From: Cyanobium sp. N.Huapi 1H5 | GTDB taxonomy: Bacteria > Cyanobacteriota > Cyanobacteriia > PCC-6307 > Cyanobiaceae | Direction of reading: 5' to 3' | Length of the DNA stretch: 64,000 nucleotides | NCBI RefSeq assembly: GCF_024345535.1 | Contig: NZ_JAGQBH010000001.1 | Location: 62,001-126,000, forward strand | In this document: piece by piece, positions 36,701 to 45,139 of the stretch | Numbering within the stretch: the stretch's first letter is position 1 | How the letters are laid out: each line of letters starts with the position of its first letter | The notes under the pieces: generated by a model | Told to the model about the DNA's origin: nothing | The model's database searches: none | Seen by the model: only the letters and a program-made list of their open reading frames with translations | Translations under genes and position numbers: made by a program

Positions 36701-36812
36701 GGATCAGGCCCTGGCCATGGCCAGGGCCCAGGGGGCCACAAGCTTCGAGACCATGATCAACGAGAAGAAACAGCTCTACGCCCGGGAACGGATCGGCGGG
36801 TCCGCGCTGTAA
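33753..36812 (+). CDS. class III nucleotide cyclase fused to AAA-type ATPase and TPR-like region
   Basis: The 1019-residue protein begins with a class III cyclase domain (about 15-185). The metal aspartates are Asp23 (VLFCDLVNST) and Asp67 (QYLGDGILAYFG); the transition-state residues are Asn142 and Arg146 in TPNLAARLQ. Then comes an AAA/STAND-like ATPase with Walker A GEAGIGKS at 242-249 and Walker B LIVVEDLHWID near 368. The C-terminal half is helical and TPR-like. Such proteins are signal-responsive cyclases; cAMP is the likely product. It follows the Crp-type gene on the same strand. No membrane segment is seen. Confidence 0.9.
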   Translation: MGTSVKPVKRPPERRQVTVLFCDLVNSTTLAEQLDPEELMELVESYYAICDDIVSSHSGYMAQYLGDGILAYFGYPDASEEAAPNAVRAGLRLREAILRLPSPTCTPLRCRIGIATGSVVATSIRDIETPHKAGLMMGKTPNLAARLQSEAGPNQVLVSESTHRITRELFDHQSLGVKELKGFNQPMQVYAVLGETDVSCRSQARWKTSDLPLIGRQQEMELLLKTWQTASGGQGQLVLLQGEAGIGKSHLVGELKRSLLDQGHRQMSWYCGPNTRESTLHPIAEQINKAAGFEKGEADGSRQEKLARMMERYGATEASSLEVLADLIGLRGGDQSALDGLTPEKKRQIRLDTLLAMIQAWNDGQPSLIVVEDLHWIDPTTLELLNRLITTAHQQPLMVLATARPEFQAPWPTSDNRTHLNLKRLDRTASESICSLLNADEALSPQLTRRIVERCDGIPLFVEETTKSMLEQLRANGSSGGDGTDPIPETLQDSLAARLDRLGPARRLASIAAVIGRSFTYELLEAVSSQPEAVLREQMDDLLMSGLLQFSDQTAGEAYEFKHALIRDTAYETMLKRERQTLHEQIAETLSAQFHELIDAEPQLLAHHFTRAGSFEQAIPHWISAGRRSAEMASHEEAVQHFQTALDLLRHDACRPEGLPASLELMLLLGLAMSLAGSRSYSAPEVGQILEESRSLAERLEDCQSSFAILRGICNFHIVSCDLDNAERSAGQCIQLWDQGRDPIHGIEAHFSIGYVHYVKGSMALARKHLSQSIDLYHLHEGWDLSFPSTHDPMTGSLTALAMVEQACGDPDQVAATLEQARRHATRLGRNYETVYTLSHELLILVLQGRYLEAIAVSDSILRISDAYGYLTWRAIAKVYKGVALAQAGQAEPGGEALAIATEGMREQQRLGVMTLEGFRLAEIATLHSLAGSVPEAFATIEAAEEAVRRSGEAYFMPLVQVRKADVIARARGHDEPTVMEALDQALAMARAQGATSFETMINEKKQLYARERIGGSAL

Positions 36813-36829
36813 CCCGCGTCGTCCACCAC

Positions 36830-38095
36830 TCAGCGCTTCAGGCCCAGCGCCTGCCGCGCCAGAGCCACGGACAAGCCGGCCCACTGGATCGAGGCATCCG
36901 CCATGCCGGCCGTCAGGGACAGGCAGGCCATGGGGATGGTGGTGAGTTCACGGAGCAGGGTGCTGCCAGCCGTTGGCGCCGCACCATCGGCTTCCGCCAG
37001 CACGGAGGAGCTCGCCATACGCAGATCGGAACTGAGGGAATAGCTGGAGCCCAATCCCGCCAGCTCGATGAAGTCACCATCGCGCTTGTGTGCCCCCAGC
37101 CCGAGCTGATTAACCAGCGGCAGGCCAGCGTGATTGAAAATCTGGATGCGGAAGTGGCCGAGACCCCAGAATCTGAGTTGGCGAACGTTCTCCGACTGCC
37201 AGACCGTCTCCAGAAGGGCCTGATGGTCGGAACAGGCAGGATCCACACTGCTCCTTGTCTGCTTGAGGCTGTTGATGGCCAGCTTCGGCGACAGGAAGGT
37301 GAAGCCATGGACCAGCTCGGCGATACGGTTCAGGAAAGCCTCCGAGCTGGCCGCCGCAGGGCCTGGCCATGACGGTCCGAACCCGGCCCCTGCCTCAGCT
37401 GCCGCGCGATCCAGAACCGGAGCGTCCTGAAGGTCGGAGGCATCCCCATCGGGCAGGGCATCCGCCTGGAACTTGGGGTCCGCCTGGATGCGAATGATGG
37501 GCAGCATCTGCTCATGGCTGTCACGCCCATAGCGCATGTAGGTGGGAACGCTGATCCCCATCGAGTCCGTATCCTCACCGAACAGCTCTCCGGAGAGGGA
37601 ATCGCGGGACGGGGGGTGAGGTGAGCCCGTCGGGCGGGAGTCCAGGCAATCGAAGCGGCCCACAAGCTTGGAAAGCCCGATCACTTCTCGCCCCGTGATC
37701 GCCGAACGGATGTTGTCAACGCAGATGAAGGGGTAGACCCAGCAGATCTTGTCCGGGAATCCGTTGTTGAAGCGAAGAACGGGGAACGAGAAAAAGACTT
37801 CGTGCTGGCGCGTGGAGCGCTCCGGGTGGAAGCTGCCAGACCGCATGTCCGGATAGAAGAGGACCCCAAGGACAACGAAAGGCCCTCCCAAACCGGCACC
37901 CACCAGCGGCAGGGAGGAAAGCGGCCAGTAGGTGAAGGAATTGGATGCCGGGTTGAGATAGTTCGAGCAGAAGCTCTCGAGGGCGCGGGCCTCGGCCTTG
38001 AGCTTGAAGTAGTGCGACTGGATCCCCGTGAAGAGGTAGGGGGGGGCCTCCTGCTGGCCATCCAGTGGATTGTCGAGATAGGGAAGATCGTTCAC
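36830..38095 (-). CDS. acetoacetate-decarboxylase-like superfamily protein
   Basis: The 421-residue protein has TGREVIGLSKLVGRFD near residue 140, matching the GREv.GfpKk motif with the Schiff-base lysine of acetoacetate decarboxylase. The preceding FFSFPVLRFNNG and CWVYPFICVDN belong to the same fold. The second half, about 200 residues, is not recognised. I prefer GTG 38095 as start; TTG 38152 would overlap the upstream gene. It is last in a five-gene minus-strand operon with a polyprenyl synthase. The reaction is unknown, and decarboxylation is only a possibility. Confidence 0.65.
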   Translation of the reverse strand: MNDLPYLDNPLDGQQEAPPYLFTGIQSHYFKLKAEARALESFCSNYLNPASNSFTYWPLSSLPLVGAGLGGPFVVLGVLFYPDMRSGSFHPERSTRQHEVFFSFPVLRFNNGFPDKICWVYPFICVDNIRSAITGREVIGLSKLVGRFDCLDSRPTGSPHPPSRDSLSGELFGEDTDSMGISVPTYMRYGRDSHEQMLPIIRIQADPKFQADALPDGDASDLQDAPVLDRAAAEAGAGFGPSWPGPAAASSEAFLNRIAELVHGFTFLSPKLAINSLKQTRSSVDPACSDHQALLETVWQSENVRQLRFWGLGHFRIQIFNHAGLPLVNQLGLGAHKRDGDFIELAGLGSSYSLSSDLRMASSSVLAEADGAAPTAGSTLLRELTTIPMACLSLTAGMADASIQWAGLSVALARQALGLKR

Positions 38096-38130
38096 AGAGG
38101 CAGGTGCGACTGGTCCCGATAGGCGTCGGC

Positions 38131-39213
38131 TCAGCCTACGCGCAAAACACAACCGGATTCCTCCAGCAGAGGACCGCCATAGAGGTGCGCGGGCGACTGA
38201 AAACCCGGAGCGACCTGACCCTTCAGGACACGCCCGACGATCGCCGTTGCCGTCGCACCGGTGACGGTATAGCCATCCGGTGTCTGGATGCGGAGGCAGC
38301 GGCAGCGTCGCCAGCGATCCTCCGCTTCCACCACCAGAGTGAAACCGGAGCGCTGCCGTTGTGCCGCCGAGGGGGCCTCAGGCCAGCCCTGGCTGAGAAG
38401 ATCCAGCAGCCGCTGGCCCATGGCCGACTGGTGCAGCGGGGCCATGCTGGAGCCGGCCCGGTAGGCGATCTGAACGGGCCAATCGGCCTGGGCGTACACC
38501 TCCACGGTGGCGATGCCGTCGGTGACCTGGCTGATGAAGACATCCGGCCAGTTGACGGCGACCGCTTTCCGCAGGCCGGCGCCGAAGTCGAAGCAGCGCG
38601 ACAGCGACCCCGCCGGCAAGGTGGTGGGCGTCCCGTTCCTGCGCACCGTCACGGTGGAGCTGGTGAGTCCCATCAGGCTCCGGAACGTGCCCCGTGACAT
38701 CACATCAGGGGCGGAAAGGGCCAGCCGCAGAGCGACGGCCTCAGGGAACCGGGCCCGGGCCATCGCCAGGAGACAATCCGACGCCACGATCGAAAAGCCG
38801 ATCCCCGGCATCAGCATCACGCCGTTGTCGGCGGCTTGCTTGCCCTGATCCACCGCCAGCTGAAACACGGGCCACTCCCCGGCCAGATCGAGATAGTGGG
38901 TGCCGGTGCGAATACAGGCGGCGATCATCGGCAACGCCGTGCGCTGAAAGGGGCCAGCCGCATGCAGCACCACATGAATCGTGTCGAGGGACGCCTCGAT
39001 CCGGGCAGGATCGCCGAGGGGAAACACACGAAAGTCCAGGTTCCATCGGCGTGCCATGGCCGCCAGGCGGTCTTCATTCCGGCCCGCCAGCACCACATCG
39101 ATGCCCTGCTCCACGAGGCAGCGGGTCAGCAGACGGCCGCTGAAACCGGTGGCGCCGTAGAGCAGCACGCGACCGGAAGAAGGGAGGACACCGTTGCCGG
39201 AAGCGTCAGGCAT
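38131..39213 (-). CDS. saccharopine dehydrogenase-like NAD(P)-binding reductase
   Basis: The 360-residue protein opens with a Rossmann motif, VLLYGATGFSGRLLTRCLVEQG, here seen in part as LLYGATGFSGRLL, then VVLAGRNEDRLAAMA and VVLHAAGPFQ. A family-typical GTHYLDLAGEWPVF follows near residue 110. These match the saccharopine-dehydrogenase / trans-acting enoyl-reductase group rather than lysine-pathway enzymes. Its ATG overlaps the stop of the polyprenyl synthase gene (TGATG at 39211-39215), so it probably acts in the same isoprenoid-type pathway. Confidence 0.82.
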   Translation of the reverse strand: MPDASGNGVLPSSGRVLLYGATGFSGRLLTRCLVEQGIDVVLAGRNEDRLAAMARRWNLDFRVFPLGDPARIEASLDTIHVVLHAAGPFQRTALPMIAACIRTGTHYLDLAGEWPVFQLAVDQGKQAADNGVMLMPGIGFSIVASDCLLAMARARFPEAVALRLALSAPDVMSRGTFRSLMGLTSSTVTVRRNGTPTTLPAGSLSRCFDFGAGLRKAVAVNWPDVFISQVTDGIATVEVYAQADWPVQIAYRAGSSMAPLHQSAMGQRLLDLLSQGWPEAPSAAQRQRSGFTLVVEAEDRWRRCRCLRIQTPDGYTVTGATATAIVGRVLKGQVAPGFQSPAHLYGGPLLEESGCVLRVG

Positions 39214-40235
39214 CAGGTCGTCCGGTTGAACACCCAGGGAACCAGACCCTCGATGAAGTCCTTATCCTCCGACTCCGGCAGGTGGCCATAGGCCCTGGTG
39301 AATTCGTGGCGCGCCGCACCCGCCAGGGACTCCGCCACCATGCGCGCATAGTCAAGGGAACCCTTGCTGACCATGAGATCCGCCAGCCAGGCCACGGATT
39401 CAGCGGTGCGCTCCTCGCGCCGCAGGTTCATGAAGAGGTCGAGCTGTTGACGTTCGCTCGCATTGCAATGGTCACGGACATGAATCAACAGCAGGGTGTG
39501 CTTCGCTTCGAAAAGATCCCCCCGCGGCTCTTTTCCGTAGGAAGGTTCAGAGGAGAAGTTCAACAGATCATCCTGGATCTGGAAGGTGGCACCGAGAAAG
39601 AAACCGAAGCGGACAACGGCATCCGGATCCACCAGGCCATGGCTTCCGAGCAGCATCCCCACCTGGGCCGGCCAGATGGTGGCCATCCACGCCGTCTTCT
39701 TCAGCACCATGGTGAGGTAGTCAGCCGTGGTGATGTCATGGCGATGGTTCTGCCTCCAGCCGATATCCAGCGCCTGCCCTTCCGCCGTTTCCCGGGCCAT
39801 CCGTCGCGTCACGTCAAGAATCCTTCGGGCAAACAGGCCACCGCGACTGCCGACATGGTCGAGCAGGGGGCCGAAGGCCATCAGCAACATGGCATCGCCG
39901 GCATTGATCGCCAGCGGCACACCATGCAGGGCATGCAAGGTGGGTAGACCTCGACGCTCCACACTTTCGTCCTGGATGTCGTCATGAATGAGCAGGGCAT
40001 TGTGGAGAATCTCCACCGCACCGGCGAAGGGGATGGCGTCCTCCAGCCTTCCGCCGAAGGCCCGCGCATTGGCCATGCAGATGCACGGCCGCATCATCTT
40101 GCCGCCACGGCTCGGATAATCGGCCAGGAGGTCATGGAGATAGGGAGCCCGCGGCTGGCTCGTGAGATAGCGATCCACATACTCGCGGATCAGCTTTCCA
40201 TAGGCCTCAAGCAGCGGCTGGATCGTTCTGGTCAT
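39213..40235 (-). CDS. polyprenyl diphosphate synthase
   Basis: Trans-prenyltransferase that condenses IPP onto allylic diphosphates. From ATG 40235 the protein has 340 residues. GGKMMRP binds diphosphate and the first Asp-rich motif is DDIQD at 85-89. The second is DDLLN at 222-226, with Asn in place of the last Asp. An Ala occupies the fifth position before the first motif, which permits C20 or longer products. It is separate from the housekeeping crtE-type gene expected elsewhere. It overlaps the downstream reductase gene. Confidence 0.9.
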   Translation of the reverse strand: MTRTIQPLLEAYGKLIREYVDRYLTSQPRAPYLHDLLADYPSRGGKMMRPCICMANARAFGGRLEDAIPFAGAVEILHNALLIHDDIQDESVERRGLPTLHALHGVPLAINAGDAMLLMAFGPLLDHVGSRGGLFARRILDVTRRMARETAEGQALDIGWRQNHRHDITTADYLTMVLKKTAWMATIWPAQVGMLLGSHGLVDPDAVVRFGFFLGATFQIQDDLLNFSSEPSYGKEPRGDLFEAKHTLLLIHVRDHCNASERQQLDLFMNLRREERTAESVAWLADLMVSKGSLDYARMVAESLAGAARHEFTRAYGHLPESEDKDFIEGLVPWVFNRTT

Positions 40236-40268
40236 GGCCCCCACGCACCACAAGGACCATGGCCTGCA

Positions 40269-40691
40269 CTAACGCGGCTCGCCGCCATCATCGGCTCCGC
40301 TGCCCGCCGCCGGATCCCGCCGCTCCTGCGGGGGTTCACGCTCGCCGCGACGCTGATCGACCTCCTGCAGCAGGAGATCCATGGCATCGAAGTAGGTGTT
40401 GGCCATGTCCCGTCCGAGCTGGATCATGCGACTGGTCAGGGCGCCAAGGTCGCGGGAGGCATCGGCAGCGCCACGGGGTGACTGCTGGCTGTAGCGCTCA
40501 GCGGCGTCGTGACCCTGACGAAAGTTCTCGCCGATGACCTGATAGGCCGTTCGGATCGTGTCTTCAACGGTGTCGGTGATGCGGCGCCCCCCCAGCTGCG
40601 GACCGCCCTCTGACCAGCCGCTCCGCAAGGGCGTCTCACGCTCGATCGGGGGACGTTGCCAACGGCCATCCGGGGACTGGGAATCTGACAT
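40269..40691 (-). CDS. hypothetical protein (140 aa) in the isoprenoid-type operon
   Basis: The protein is hydrophilic, with disordered ends and a helical middle (DTVEDTIRTAYQVIGENFRQG, shown in part: TIRTAYQVIGENFRQG, and LTSRMIQLGRDMANTYFDAM). No membrane helix or catalytic motif is visible. It lies between the FAD oxidoreductase and polyprenyl synthase genes, with gaps of 41 and 33 bases on the same strand, so it is probably co-transcribed. Its upstream DNA is A+T-richer and carries TATACAAT near 40724 (minus strand), a possible -10 element. No family recognised. Confidence 0.65.
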   Translation of the reverse strand: MSDSQSPDGRWQRPPIERETPLRSGWSEGGPQLGGRRITDTVEDTIRTAYQVIGENFRQGHDAAERYSQQSPRGAADASRDLGALTSRMIQLGRDMANTYFDAMDLLLQEVDQRRGEREPPQERRDPAAGSGADDGGEPR

Positions 40692-40732
40692 TGATACGCT
40701 CGTACGTTAGCGGGGATTGTATACCGAAAGAT

Positions 40733-42907
40733 TCAAGGATGATCGTATCCGTGAATCTCAGCCAATGGCGGTGAAGCAGACAGGGCATGGGCCGCCAGCC
40801 GCCCGGAGATCACGGCGGCTTCGGTGCATCCCTCGTTGAACCCACAGTCGGTCCAGTCTCCGGCGATGGTCAGGTTGTCGTAGGTGGGATCCAGCGGAGA
40901 AATCCGATGCTTCAGACTTCCTGGCAGCGCCAGAACATAGCGGTCACTCGGGTTGACGTTCGCCCGCCAGTACTGGCTCAGGAATCTCTGCTCACCGGGG
41001 ATCTCTGCCCCCGGGGACTCTCCGGCACCCTCCGATGGGCTTGGATCGGCCAGCAGTTCCCAGCGGAAGGCTCCCGCGGCGTCATAGGCCCGGGGCCACA
41101 GGGCCGAGCCGGCGCTGCGCAGAAAGGCCATGGCGTTCTCCCTGACCTCCTCCGTTCGCCGCAGCGGATAGTGACTGTCGGAATCAGGCGGCGGCACCGG
41201 TGGATCCCGGAGCACGCCGCAGAAGTAGATGGCGGTGGCGGGAGGCCGCGCCCATGCCTCTTCAGGAATGACATGGGCCATGTCACACCAGGTGTCGAAG
41301 GGCTTATCGAAGGCCGAGACGATGTACGGAGGACCCTGCCATCCCAGCTGGGACAGGTCCTCCTGCAGCCAGAGCTGAAAGGCCTGCGTCGCCGTGGTCT
41401 TCACCTTCTCCACCATGGTGGCCCAGCGCTGATCCCTGGCCAGGATCTGGGGGCAGACATGGGGGACGGCGCCGATGCTCACCCCGAGAACAACGGCATC
41501 GAAATCACGCTTCACCTCGAGGCGGCGCCTGGAGGTGAACGAGCGATCCCAGTGCGACTCGAAATCCCGCTGGTCGTGGCGCAGACGATCACCGTCGACC
41601 AGCTGCTCGAAATCGGGCTGGGACGGCCAGCAGGGGCGATGGCCGACGTTGATCAAGGGGTCATAGTCGCGGTTCCCGTGAATCTCGGCCTGAACATCAA
41701 ACTCGAGGGCTTCCACATGGCTGCGATCGCCGGGCTCGATGGGAGGCCCCGCAGGGATCTGCACATTGGTGAGCTTGTTGAAGAACTTGAAACGCACCCC
41801 CCGGCGACGCAGCAAGGCATACAGGGGCGCAAACACCACATCGCCCATGCCGGCCCTCAGGCGCCAGAACAGGGAGCCTCGATAGCCGAAGAACATGCGC
41901 AGGGAGCCCCGGATCGCCTGTCCGGCCGCGAGGGCCGGCTTGCTGGAATCGCCGTCCTCGTAGGCCAGGGCCAGGTCATAAAGACCGACCACGAAAGGGG
42001 AACGCACGGCCCGCTCCGAAGCCCCATTCAGGCGCAGCCATTCCCTGCATTCGTAGTAGTCGATCGCATCCAGTCCCCTGGGGTCTCGGAGGAGGTTGAA
42101 TCGAAAACTGCCCACGATGATCGCCAGCACGAGGTCGACGATCTCCCAGATGTAACGCTTGGGATGATCCGTGAGCCATCGCTCTTCCAGCCAGGATCGG
42201 ATCGAGGTGTTCAGCTCCTCAACGAAGCGGATCAGGGGGGCTTCCACCGGGAGCGGCAGGATCCGCAGGGCACTGCTCAGCAGAGCGAGCCCCTCCACGA
42301 TCAGGGCCGCTCCGGTGAACGTGCCCCCCGCCAGCCAGCCGGCCATGGCTTCCAGCAGGTCCGCCGGCTGGGCCCCATCGCGGGGCTCCGTCGACGGGCT
42401 CACCTCCACATCCAGGATCAGGGTGCGCAGCATGGCAATGGCCTGCTGCAGATATCCCGCCATCGAATAGACGGCGCCGGGCTCCAGGGGATCCCCCGGG
42501 AGGCCCGGCCTGGGTGGAAACTGCGCCGTCCACTTCTGCCAGTCAGCCGATCCTGAACGGGAGAACAGACCCACATCCATTTCCGGCAGAAAGGCCTCCT
42601 GCCAGGGGCCGAACGGTGAGCCTTCCGGCGACGCCTCCAGAGCGGCATAGCACTCCCGCATCATCCGGAAGGAATTCTCATAGAAGCCCAGCCACACATG
42701 CAGCCCGTGCTCCTCGACCCGAGCGGACGGACCACGGCCCGACGCCCCCTTGCCCCCCAGCCTCCACCCCTGCTGGTACACGGTGATGGCGTAGCGGCCA
42801 TTGTGCTCAGGCCTGGAGAGTTCGTAGGCCGCGGTCATGGCGCCACAGCCACCGCCGATGATCACGACCCTGACCGGCTCTGCTCTGACCGGCTCTCCCA
42901 CGACCAT
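40733..42907 (-). CDS. FAD-dependent oxidoreductase, phytoene-desaturase-like
   Basis: The 724-residue protein starts with the dinucleotide fold RVVIIGGGCGAMTAAYELS and YQQGWRLGGKGASGRG. It ends with NLTIAGDWTDCGFNEGCTEAAVISGRLAA (in part: NLTIAGDWTDCGFNEG), the FAD-closing motif of carotenoid-desaturase and squalene-hopane-type amine-oxidase relatives. The middle is about 200 residues longer than in CrtI or ZDS. Desaturation, isomerisation or oxidation of an isoprenoid is likely but unproven. It lies 53 bases after argS on the same strand and starts the five-gene operon. Confidence 0.8.
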   Translation of the reverse strand: MVVGEPVRAEPVRVVIIGGGCGAMTAAYELSRPEHNGRYAITVYQQGWRLGGKGASGRGPSARVEEHGLHVWLGFYENSFRMMRECYAALEASPEGSPFGPWQEAFLPEMDVGLFSRSGSADWQKWTAQFPPRPGLPGDPLEPGAVYSMAGYLQQAIAMLRTLILDVEVSPSTEPRDGAQPADLLEAMAGWLAGGTFTGAALIVEGLALLSSALRILPLPVEAPLIRFVEELNTSIRSWLEERWLTDHPKRYIWEIVDLVLAIIVGSFRFNLLRDPRGLDAIDYYECREWLRLNGASERAVRSPFVVGLYDLALAYEDGDSSKPALAAGQAIRGSLRMFFGYRGSLFWRLRAGMGDVVFAPLYALLRRRGVRFKFFNKLTNVQIPAGPPIEPGDRSHVEALEFDVQAEIHGNRDYDPLINVGHRPCWPSQPDFEQLVDGDRLRHDQRDFESHWDRSFTSRRRLEVKRDFDAVVLGVSIGAVPHVCPQILARDQRWATMVEKVKTTATQAFQLWLQEDLSQLGWQGPPYIVSAFDKPFDTWCDMAHVIPEEAWARPPATAIYFCGVLRDPPVPPPDSDSHYPLRRTEEVRENAMAFLRSAGSALWPRAYDAAGAFRWELLADPSPSEGAGESPGAEIPGEQRFLSQYWRANVNPSDRYVLALPGSLKHRISPLDPTYDNLTIAGDWTDCGFNEGCTEAAVISGRLAAHALSASPPLAEIHGYDHP

Positions 42908-42960
42908 CCGGAACCATCAGCCGCCGTGCCGGCAAACGCTACCGGACCTTTCCGCTGGCC

Positions 42961-44757
42961 TCACATCCGCTCCAGGGTGGGAATGCCCAGCAGGCCCAGG
43001 CCCTGTTTGAGGGTGTCGGCGCTGAGGCGGCAGAGCGCCAGCCGTGATCCGCGGGCGGGTTCCTCGGCCCTGAGCACCGGCACCTGGTCGTAGAAGCGGT
43101 TGAACAGCTGGCAGAGCTCGAACAGGTAGCTGCACAGCCGGTTGGGCAGCAGCTCCTCCTCCACCTCCTGGATCACGGCATCGAACTGCAGCAGCTGGCG
43201 GACCAGCGCCCACTCCTGGGGTTCGCTGAAGCCCAGCACCGCCGGGACCGCGTCATCGCCGCCGCCCTTGCGGGCGATCCCGGCGATCCGCACCACCGCA
43301 TAGAGCAGATAGGGGGCGGTGTTGCCGCTCAGGGCCAGCATGCGATCGAAGCTGAACTGGTAGTTGGTGATCCGGTTGGTGCTCAGGTCGGCGTACTTCA
43401 CCGCCGCCAGGCCCACGGTGGTGGCGACCTCGCTGATGAAGGCCTCCGCCTCCTGGCGCTCCTCCTCCGCCAGGCGGCGGCGCAGGTCGGCTTCGCAGCG
43501 CTCCACCGCCTCATCCAGCAGTTCCTTCAGCCGCACCGTGTCGCCGGCGCGGGTCTTGAGCTTCTTGCCGTCCTCCCCCTGCACCAGCCCGAAGGGCACG
43601 TGCTCCAGCCGCCCGCCCTCGGGGATCCAGCCGGCGCGGCGGGCCACCTGGAACACCCCGGCGAAATGGCTGGCCTGGCCGGCGTCGGTGACGTAGATCA
43701 CCCGGCGGGCGCCGTCGCCGTCGGGGGGAGCGGCGAAGCGGTAGCGGATGGCCGCCAGGTCGGTGGTGGCGTAGTTGAAGCCGCCGTCGCTCTTGCGCAC
43801 GATCACCGGCGGGGCCTGGCTCGCCGTGCCGTCCTCCGCCTCGAGGAACACGCACTGGGCGCCGCCATCACTGACCAGCAGGCCGGCGGCGGCCAGATCG
43901 GCCACCACCGCCTCCAGATAGGGATTGTAGAAGGATTCGCCGCGCTCGTCGAGGCGGATGTCGAGGCGGTCGTAGAGGCGCTGGAACTCGCGGCGCGACT
44001 GGTCGCACAGCAGCTGCCAGGCCCGGCGCGACACCGGATCGCCGCTCTGCAGCTTCACCACCTCCTCGCGGGACGTGGTCTGGAAGGCTTCGTCGCTGTC
44101 GAAGCGGGCCTTGGCCTGGCGGTAGAAGGCCACCAGGTCGCCCAGGTCGACCGCATCGGCGGTGTCGAGCGCCTCGGGCGCCACCTGCTTGAGGTGGGTG
44201 ATGAGCATGCCGAACTGGGTGCCCCAGTCGCCGACGTGGTTGAGCCGCAGCACCGGATGGCCGCGGAACTCCAACACCCGGGCCAGGGCGTCGCCGATGA
44301 TCGTGGAGCGCAGATGCCCCACGTGCATCTCCTTGGCGATGTTGGGGCTGGAGAAATCCACCACCACCGGTGCGCCGCCGGGGGCCACGGGTTCCACCCC
44401 CAGGCGGGGATCCGCCAGCCGGCGCCCCACCTCGGCGGCCAGCACCTCCGGCCTCAGGGTGAGGTTGATGAAGCCCGGACCGGCGATCTCCGGCGGCAGG
44501 CAGAGGGCCCCGAAGGCCGGGTCGGCCGCCAGGCGGTCCACGATCGCCGTCGCGATCGCCCGGGGCGCCAGACGCAGGGGACGGGCCAGGGCGAGGGCGC
44601 CGTTGGCCTGGAAATCACCGAACTCCGGCTTGCTGGCGGGCCCGAGCTGGGGATCCAGCGGCGCTCCGGCCGCACGGGCGGCGGCGGCCGCCTCGGGAAA
44701 CGCGCTCTCCAGGGCCCCCAGCAGATGGCTGTTCAGGGCGTGGGCGAAGCGCAGCAT
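42961..44757 (-). CDS. argS: arginyl-tRNA synthetase
   Basis: ArgRS charges tRNA-Arg. The 598-residue protein has the N-terminal Add1 domain, the class I HIGH motif as HVGH in [21 protein letters not shown], here in part: [36 protein letters not shown] lies in the KMSKS-like region, and the C-terminus [22 protein letters not shown] is the anticodon-binding DALR domain. Housekeeping gene between the two accessory regions. Confidence 0.98.
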   Translation of the reverse strand: MLRFAHALNSHLLGALESAFPEAAAAARAAGAPLDPQLGPASKPEFGDFQANGALALARPLRLAPRAIATAIVDRLAADPAFGALCLPPEIAGPGFINLTLRPEVLAAEVGRRLADPRLGVEPVAPGGAPVVVDFSSPNIAKEMHVGHLRSTIIGDALARVLEFRGHPVLRLNHVGDWGTQFGMLITHLKQVAPEALDTADAVDLGDLVAFYRQAKARFDSDEAFQTTSREEVVKLQSGDPVSRRAWQLLCDQSRREFQRLYDRLDIRLDERGESFYNPYLEAVVADLAAAGLLVSDGGAQCVFLEAEDGTASQAPPVIVRKSDGGFNYATTDLAAIRYRFAAPPDGDGARRVIYVTDAGQASHFAGVFQVARRAGWIPEGGRLEHVPFGLVQGEDGKKLKTRAGDTVRLKELLDEAVERCEADLRRRLAEEERQEAEAFISEVATTVGLAAVKYADLSTNRITNYQFSFDRMLALSGNTAPYLLYAVVRIAGIARKGGGDDAVPAVLGFSEPQEWALVRQLLQFDAVIQEVEEELLPNRLCSYLFELCQLFNRFYDQVPVLRAEEPARGSRLALCRLSADTLKQGLGLLGIPTLERM

Positions 44758-45139
44758 GGAGCGAAGCCGGTCAAACGGCAGGCGGGGGCACGATCATCCT
44801 CCCCGGCGGGCCGGCGGGGCAGCGGGGCGGCGGGGCCAGCTGAGGAGGCCGTCACAGACACCGCCGACCATCCGCATCGCCGTTGCAGCAGATCAGAGGA
44901 TTCAACATCTGCCAGCGTGGGCTCTGATCCACACCATCCCGCGGTCAGTTGCGCAGAAGGGGACACTGCTTGACCAGGGAGAATCCAATGGTCACAAGGG
45001 TTTTCAGGCCATTCCCCGCTGACGGACCGATGGCTTGGCAGGCAGCGCAGCAACCAAGATCCGTTCAAAGGCCGGTTACAGCCTGAAAATTCGGAGATAA
45101 CAAAACCGGATAACTTGCGATCAGTTGAGGCCTGCCTGA
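44758..45139. other. 382-base intergenic region between argS and the first PEP-CTERM gene
   Basis: Divergent spacer that must hold the argS promoter and that of the first exported-protein gene. It has a CCGGTT (45072) / AACCGG (45104) inverted repeat and two ATAAC words near 45097 and 45110. The 32-base element found before the second and third PEP-CTERM genes is absent. No gene seen. Confidence 0.5.

Noticed and set aside
44758-45139. RNA gene or riboswitch in the argS/PEP-CTERM spacer
   Set aside because: The only structure seen is a short inverted repeat; no tRNA, 6S, tmRNA or known riboswitch core was recognised.
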